A stretch of DNA of 26,440 bases, taken from NCBI RefSeq assembly GCF_000003605.2, contig NW_003149271.1, positions 589,284 through 615,723 on the forward strand, in the 5' to 3' direction. The number at the start of each line of letters is the position of its first letter. The stretch's first letter is position 1. This stretch comes from Saccoglossus kowalevskii. Lineage: Eukaryota > Hemichordata > Enteropneusta > Harrimaniidae. This document shows, in pieces, positions 21,268 through 26,440 of this stretch. The translations under genes and the position numbers were made by a program. The notes beneath the pieces are model-generated. The model saw only the letters and a list, made by a program, of their open reading frames with translations, was not told where the DNA came from and made no database searches.

Positions 21268-21273
21268 TTTAAT
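21268..21273 (-). terminator. ATTAAA polyadenylation-like signal
   Basis: On the minus strand this reads ATTAAA, about 22 bases after the stop codon of the candidate terminal exon. It is a common variant hexamer but also common by chance in AT-rich DNA. It gives weak support only. Confidence 0.2.
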
Positions 21274-21294
21274 AGTCTTCTTTAAACATTAATG

Positions 21295-21383
21295 CTAACC
21301 CCGTTCTACTTCAATAATCCTTGATGTGATAAGTTTAATCAACCGCAGGTCATTGACCTTGACCAGGCTCTTCTTCGGCTTGT
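21295..21383 (-). CDS. Candidate terminal coding exon (unrecognised protein)
   Basis: On the minus strand a T-rich acceptor (TTTATTATTTTATAG) precedes two bases of a split codon, then 28 codons and a TAG. The peptide starts KPKKSLVKVNDLRLI and ends with an acidic I-I-E-V-E-R-G tail. The frame stands out because its codons favour G or C at third positions (AAG, CCG, AGC, CTG, GTC, GAC, CGG) in a region that is otherwise strongly AT-rich. The other two frames close within about 15 codons. The upstream exon would need to end in phase 1, and none was found. The composition is lysine-rich, then amphipathic. I do not recognise the family. The 33-bp array lies upstream on this strand, possibly in an intron of the same gene. 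Confidence 0.45.
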
Positions 21384-21724
21384 CTATAAAATAATAAATA
21401 AATGATAATTTAATATTTTGGATGATACTTTGCTGCTGCTACTGAACAACATTGTAATTGATTTCATTATCAATATTTTATCATAATTTCATCTAAATAT
21501 AGAAATTTTATTCTCATAAATTTTAATGAAACCTGTCACATAATCTATCGGTTTGGTTCGTTATTATCATTTACAGAGTTAATAAAAATTAAAAATAATC
21601 TGAACAAATGTAACTTGTGTTGTAAACAAATTGTATCAGAATATAATTTTCACTGCTCAAAACAAACTAATATGGACTATAGTCCACACGTTTATACATT
21701 TATGTTTTCACCTATTGTTAAGCG

Positions 21725-23134
21725 TATGCAGATTGTTAACATCCACACTTATATTTGTATGCAGATTGTAAACATCCACACTTGTATTCATATGTAGATT
21801 GTGAACATCCACACTTGTATTCATATGTAGATTGTTAACATCTACACTTGTATTCATATGCAGATTGTTAACATCTACACTTGTATTCATATGCAGATTG
21901 TTAACATCCACACTTGTATTCATATGCAGATGGTTAACATCCACATTTGTATTCATATGCAGACTGTTAACATCCACACTTGTATTCATTTGTAGATTGT
22001 TAATATCCACACTTGCATTCATATGTAGATTGTAAACATCCACACTTGCATTCATATGTAGATTGTAAACATCCACACTTGTATTCATATGCAGATTGTT
22101 AACATCCACACTTGCATTCATATGTAGATTGTAAACATCCACACTTGTATTCATATGTAGATTGTTAACATCCACACTTGTATTCATATGCAGATTGTGA
22201 ACATCCACACTTGTATTCATATGCAGATTGTTAACATCTACACTTGTATTCATATGCAGATTGTTAACATCCACACTTGTATTCATATGCAGATTGTTAA
22301 CATCCACACTTGTATTCATATGTAGATTGTTAATATCCACACTTGCATTCATATGTAGATTGTAAACATCCACACGTGCATTCATATGTAGATTGTAAAC
22401 ATCCACATGTGCATTCATATGTAGATTGTAAACATCTACACTTGTATTCATATGCAGATTGTTAACATCCACACTTGCATTCATATGCAGATTGTTAACA
22501 TCCACACTTGTATTCATATGCAGATTGTTAACATCTACACTTGTATTCATATGCAGATTGTTAACATCTACACCTGTATTCATATGCAGGTTGTTAACAT
22601 CCACACTTGTATTCATATGCAGATTGTTAACATCCACACTTGTATTCAAATGCAGATTGTTAACATCCACACTTGTATTCATATGCAGATTGTTAACATC
22701 CACACTTGTATTCATATGCAGATTGTTAACATCCACACTTGTATTCATATGCAGATTGTTAACATCCACACTTGCATTCATATGCAGATTGTTAATATCC
22801 ACACTTGTATTCATATGCAGATTGTTAACATCTACCCTTGTATTCATATGCAGATTGTTAACATCCACACTTGTATTCATGTGCAGATTGTAAACATCCA
22901 CACTTGTATTCATATGCAGATTGTGAACATCCACACTTGTATTCATATGCAGATTGTAAACATCCACGCTTGCATTCATATGTAGATTGTAAACATCCAC
23001 GCTTGCATTCATATGTAGATTGTAAACATCCACACTTGTATTCATATGTGAAATGTAAACATCCACACTTGTATTCATATGTGGAATGTAAACATCCACA
23101 CTTGTATTTGTATGCAGATTGTGAACATCCACAT
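21725..23134 (-). repeat. 33-bp minisatellite, about 42.7 units, one fully open frame
   Basis: Every unit is 33 bp, with no frame-changing indel over 1.4 kb. The representative plus-strand unit runs CAGATTGTTAACATCC, then ACACTTGTATTCATATG. On the minus strand one frame is open throughout (21708-23132, 474 codons), repeating MNTSVDVNNLH with frequent N/Y/H, T/A and V/I exchanges. The other five frames are interrupted by common unit variants. Almost none of the codons in the open frame can become a stop by one substitution, so openness is expected even without selection. A segment at about 22000-22120 is repeated at about 22330-22450 (10 units apart), marking a higher-order duplication. A non-coding satellite, perhaps intronic, is most likely. 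A repeat protein is possible but unsupported. Confidence 0.9.
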
Positions 23135-23968
23135 TTTAGCCAAGTTTTAAAAAGTGTATTGAAGAGTAAAATGACTATCAACTATAATTGAAACACCAAT
23201 TATTTAGACTGCTTTAATATTGATGATTGGAAGAGCAATTTAAATAAATACTATCAAATGATGTTTCAATATTGTATGACATGTATTGATATAATATAAC
23301 CCATAGTTCCATATTAAACCAATAATGGGGAGAGAATTAGTGTTACAGTCAATATTTTATGTTTTGTGTTGTCATTTACTGCATTTTAATCACAATTTTA
23401 CTCTCTTGCAAACTGATTCTGAATCCTGAGTCAAAATGAAATCTAAAAAATCAAGTTCAGCTTGTTGACTGATGGACACAGAGAGAGTTCTACAAGAATT
23501 TGGCACAAAAAATTCAATGTGAATTTCATTTTACTAAATTACAAATTATGTAACTATTGTAAGATATTTTACTAGATCATTACCTCAGTGAACAATATAA
23601 TGTTTCTTTGCATACTAGTGAATCATGAACAAGCTTAACTAGTTGAATCAAGAAAAATCTTAGTGATGCAGCATCCTAGCTTAGAGGGCACACTGTTATC
23701 AAGTTTTTGCAGTTGTAAACATACAGTTCTGTTCAACACCTCATAAAAGTTAACCAGTGTGTATTGGTCTGACATTTAAAAAGTGTTAACACAGGGTGTC
23801 CATTTACAACCAAAAAAATTCTCAAGCCGATGTAAATTCATACAAACATTAAATCCTTGTTTTAACAAAAATGATTTTAATTATCAGAATTTACAAGTAG
23901 CAACCTCTGCTCTTCTTTGTAGTATTAAAAATAATTTGTGCGCTCCTTGGGTAGTCATTTATTTCAAT
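23135..23968. other. Non-coding spacer
   Basis: This is unique AT-rich sequence between the 33-bp array and the MITE at 23969. A 72-codon plus frame at 23783-24001 runs into the MITE and is not supported as a gene. Confidence 0.55.
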
Positions 23969-24180
23969 TACTGTAAAATACTTTTTTTTAGCTGCAATTA
24001 ATTTTCGCTGAAAAGACTTTTTGGGTATTTTGTATGAAATTTATTTTCACTGATTTTTGACAAGTTGAATGTAAAAAATAGGAAAAAGGGTATATTCGCT
24101 GGATTTTATTTTCACTGAATCATACCTTCAGTGAAAATAGCAAAAATGAATTCCAAGCGATAATAAATTATTTGACAGTA
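23969..24180 (-). mobile_element. TA-flanked foldback MITE, copy 3 (212 bp, inverted)
   Basis: Ends TACTGTAAAATACTTTTTTT and the closing TTTGACAGTA flank an interior that is the reverse complement of the copy at 10940. Shared blocks include AAAAGACTTTTTGGGTATTT and GGTATATTCGCTGGATTTT. It has the same length as the 10940 copy and an intact TA on both sides. Confidence 0.85.
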
Positions 24181-24995
24181 TTATGATGTATCTAAATACA
24201 TGTATACACTCATAAAGTACTTTTATTTTCACAAGTAGTGACATTTTTTTCTGAATAATTCGAAGTATATTATATACAAATTTATGTAAAATCCTATTTT
24301 TATAAAGTGTTTACTAAGAGCTCACGCTGTGAAATTTGAAAATGATGAATGCGATGAGAGAACTCAAATTGTATGTTTTTATTCATACGCACTCAAAGAA
24401 TGCATTTCATAAACTCTAACAAGTAAGGCTCACTATAAACGTTTATACTTAATATTATCCAAACTACATTCTGATGATTGTTCCATCTTCTGTACGAGTA
24501 CTTCAAACTATTTAACGCTTTGAAGATTGCGCAAATAATCCAAGTAAATTGCAATAAAATTGTAGTATTTTTATCTGCATGGAAATTGTTGTGGCAGTAT
24601 GCATGATACTTTCAAAAGAAATTGTAAAAAAAAAATACCCCGTACATCAATTGAGTACCGCTGTAAGTGACACAAGTTTTAGGTCTCTGATGTAATTATT
24701 ATTATACACACGCGACTATGCTACAGAAAAAGCTACAATCTAACCACTCAAAATATTTTTTCAAGCTTGAAGTCTAATAGTGGAAATCCTAATCATGATT
24801 ATTGATTGCAAAGACAATATAATAATTATATGATAATTATAAATCCAATACTACGTGTACATCAGTGCATGCATAGTTTTCACTAATTCTTTAATTAATG
24901 TAAATTTTGTATTTTCTTCACAGTGGTAAAGATTAAATGTTTTATGAAAATGCTTTCCTTTCTCCGGGGCAAGTTTCTCCTTACTTGGCAATCAA
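24181..24995. other. AT-rich non-coding stretch
   Basis: No array, element or exon was found. An acceptor-like TTTTCTTCACAG at about 24920 is followed by early stops in the frames that I checked. Confidence 0.5.
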
Positions 24996-24999
24996 TTTG

Positions 25000-25860
25000 A
25001 ATGTTTTTCTTAACTTCAGATGAAATTTTAATGTTTCTCCTCATTTAGGGAGTAATTTTAATGTTTCTCCTCACTTAGGGAGTAGTTTTAATGTTTCCCC
25101 TCGCTTAGGGAGTAATTTTAATGTTTCTCCTCACTTAGGGAGTAATTTTAATGTTTCTCCTCACTTAGGGAGTACTGGTAATTTTAATGTTTCTTTTCAC
25201 TTAGGGGGCATTTCTATGTTTCTCCTCATTTAGGGAGTAATTTTAATGTTTCTCCTCGCTTAGGGAGTAATTTTAATGTTTCTCCTCACTTAGGGAGTAA
25301 TTTTAATGTTTCTCTTCACTTAGAGGACATTTTAATTTTTCTCCTCACTTAAGGAGTACCGGTAATTTTAATGTTTCTCTTCACTTTAGGGGGCATTTTT
25401 ATGTTTCTCCTCACTTAGGGAGTAACTTTATTGTTTCTTCTGACTTAGGGAGTAATTTTAATGTTTCTCCTCATTTAAAGGAGCAATTTGAAAGTTTCTC
25501 AACATTTCAGGGCAACTTCCATGTTTCTCATCACTGAGGGGGCATTTTTATGTTTCTCCTCACTTAGGGAGTAATTTTAATGTTTCTCCTCACTTAGGGA
25601 GTAATTTTAATGTTTCTCTTCACTTAGGGAGTAATTTTAATGTTTCTCCTCACTTAGGGAGTAATTTTAATATTTCTCCTCACTCAGAGAGTAATTTAAT
25701 GTTTCTCCTCATTTAAGGGAGCAATTTGAAAGTTTCTCAACATTTTTGGCTACTTCCATGTTTTTCCTCACTCAGGGAGTAATTTTAATGTTTCTTCTCA
25801 CTTGGGGAGTAATTTTTCTCTTCACTTAGGGGGCATTTTTATTTTGTTTCTTCTCATTTA
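25000..25860 (+). repeat. 30-bp minisatellite, about 28 units
   Basis: The unit is built from GGGAGTAATTTTAATG and TTTCTCCTCACTTA (30 bp). Variants with GGGGGCATTTTTATG recur. Higher-order repetition is clear: AAGGAGCAATTTGAAAGTTT occurs near 25486 and (as AAGGGAGCAATTTGAAAG) near 25726, each followed by CTCAACATTT and ACTTCCATGTTT. The variant with GTACTGGTAATTTT near 25172 is echoed by GTACCGGTAATTTT near 25356. Edges are diverged. Confidence 0.93.
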
Positions 25861-26127
25861 TGGTAAAATTAAAACAATATTCTCGTGGCATTCAACTTTA
25901 ATCAAGTGACTTAAAGTGCAATAACCAGTGTCTAGCGATGAAAATTTTACAGTCCAAACTATAATTTATTTAATATACATTTATTCAAAAACAAAATAAT
26001 CGTACATACAGCTGGTTGTGTACCGTGAAGTATGTGTGTTCACAGGCTGTGTATAACAGTGTCAGAGAGACCCTTAGAATCTTATGAATAAGTCTATCAA
26101 GTGTACACATTTATTTTCCCATTACAG
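25861..26127. other. Short non-coding spacer
   Basis: This is AT-rich sequence that ends in a strong acceptor-like tract (TTTATTTTCCCATTACAG) immediately before the exon candidate at 26128. Confidence 0.45.
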
Positions 26128-26217
26128 TGTGAGCTTGTACAAAATATTGCCACCGTTTCATGGATTATTCTGAAATGTAAAAATCACCCGACTGCACTTG
26201 AGTCTATTCAAGTACTA
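26128..26217 (+). CDS. Candidate internal exon (unrecognised)
   Basis: A good acceptor (TATTTTCCCATTACAG) and a strong donor (GTGAGT at 26218) bracket exactly 90 bp, 30 codons in phase 0-0. Only this frame is open across the interval; the other two close inside it. The peptide begins CELVQNIATVSWIILKCK and ends E-S-I-Q-V-L. It resembles no family I can name. The frame also continues past the donor to a stop at about 26331, so a terminal exon is an alternative. It is the plus-strand candidate nearest the window end, and its partner exons could lie outside. Confidence 0.3.
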
Positions 26218-26440
26218 GTGAGTCAGTTTTATCCGACTATAGGTGGAATTGTCACATATGTATACATTGATAAAAACCCATTCATCCATCCATTATACAA
26301 TGTCAAGAACACAAAGCTTTTACATGTATAAAAAAAAAACAGATTATGTCGTCTTTTATATCAATATTTATCCAGACTGCCAAGCCAGGTGTTTGGATTT
26401 TTATAATCTATTAACAACAAGAACCCAATATATTATGATG

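Larger units (their letters stand above)
20410..21294. other. AT-rich stretch, possible 3' region of a minus-strand gene
   Basis: The stretch contains the X-box-like palindrome at 20802. If the exon at 21295-21383 is real, the bases just below 21295 would be its 3' UTR on the minus strand. An ATTAAA variant polyadenylation hexamer lies there at 21268-21273. Plus-strand open frames at 20432-20617 are not recognisable. Confidence 0.4.

Noticed and set aside
22452..22985. 177-codon and 144-codon plus frames over the 33-bp array
   Set aside because: They end wherever TGTAG or TGTAA unit variants occur, so they do not span the array.
21725..23134. CRISPR array possibility for the 33-bp units
   Set aside because: All 33 bases are repeated without unique spacers. 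It is a tandem minisatellite.

Overview
This window looks like animal nuclear DNA, most likely from a marine invertebrate (lophotrochozoan, ambulacrarian or cephalochordate). That guess rests on the AT-rich and mostly non-coding sequence, the many different minisatellites, short inverted-repeat elements with TA or TTAA ends, dispersed X-box palindromes, and the absence of bacterial gene structure. The species cannot be named from this sequence alone. No complete gene is visible. Almost every open frame of notable length lies in a tandem array whose unit length is a multiple of three.

Layout. 1-5.6 kb is unique AT-rich sequence with X-box-like palindromes, a short duplicated segment and one copy of a TTAA-type MITE (1708-1846). 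5.66-6.63 kb is a tetranucleotide-derived tract that passes into a 15-unit CACT minisatellite. 6.66-6.88 kb resembles the 3' tail of a truncated non-LTR retroelement. 7.3-7.5 kb is a degenerate CTATTGTCA repeat. Four copies of a TA-flanked foldback MITE lie at 7863, 10940, 20199 (a diverged subfamily) and 23969. A 9-unit, 42-bp array lies at 11781. Degenerate copies of a dispersed repeat of roughly 190 bp fill 12.9-13.5 kb. A CpG-rich dyad-containing patch sits at 13.84-14.0 kb. A 608-bp palindrome occupies 14336-14943. GGAAT/GGATA-like DNA surrounds a GC-richer island at 15.53-16.05 kb. A second TTAA MITE lies at 17134. A 46-bp array of about 23 units occupies 17.85-18.92 kb, a 33-bp array of about 42.7 units 21.72-23.13 kb, and a 30-bp array of about 28 units 25.0-25.86 kb.

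Possible coding signal. The best exon candidate is on the minus strand at 21295-21383: an acceptor, then 28 lysine-rich codons with relatively high GC at third positions, then a stop. Weaker exon candidates are on the plus strand at 16877-16935 and 26128-26217. If the minus-strand exon is real, the 33-bp array lies upstream of it on the same strand, possibly within an intron of the gene. The array's 474-codon minus-strand frame is striking. However, its codons are almost all more than one substitution away from a stop, so openness alone is weak evidence of translation.

The most interesting non-repeat signal is a scatter of near-perfect 14-bp RFX/X-box palindromes (GTTGCCATGGCAAC-like) in otherwise unrelated contexts across the window.
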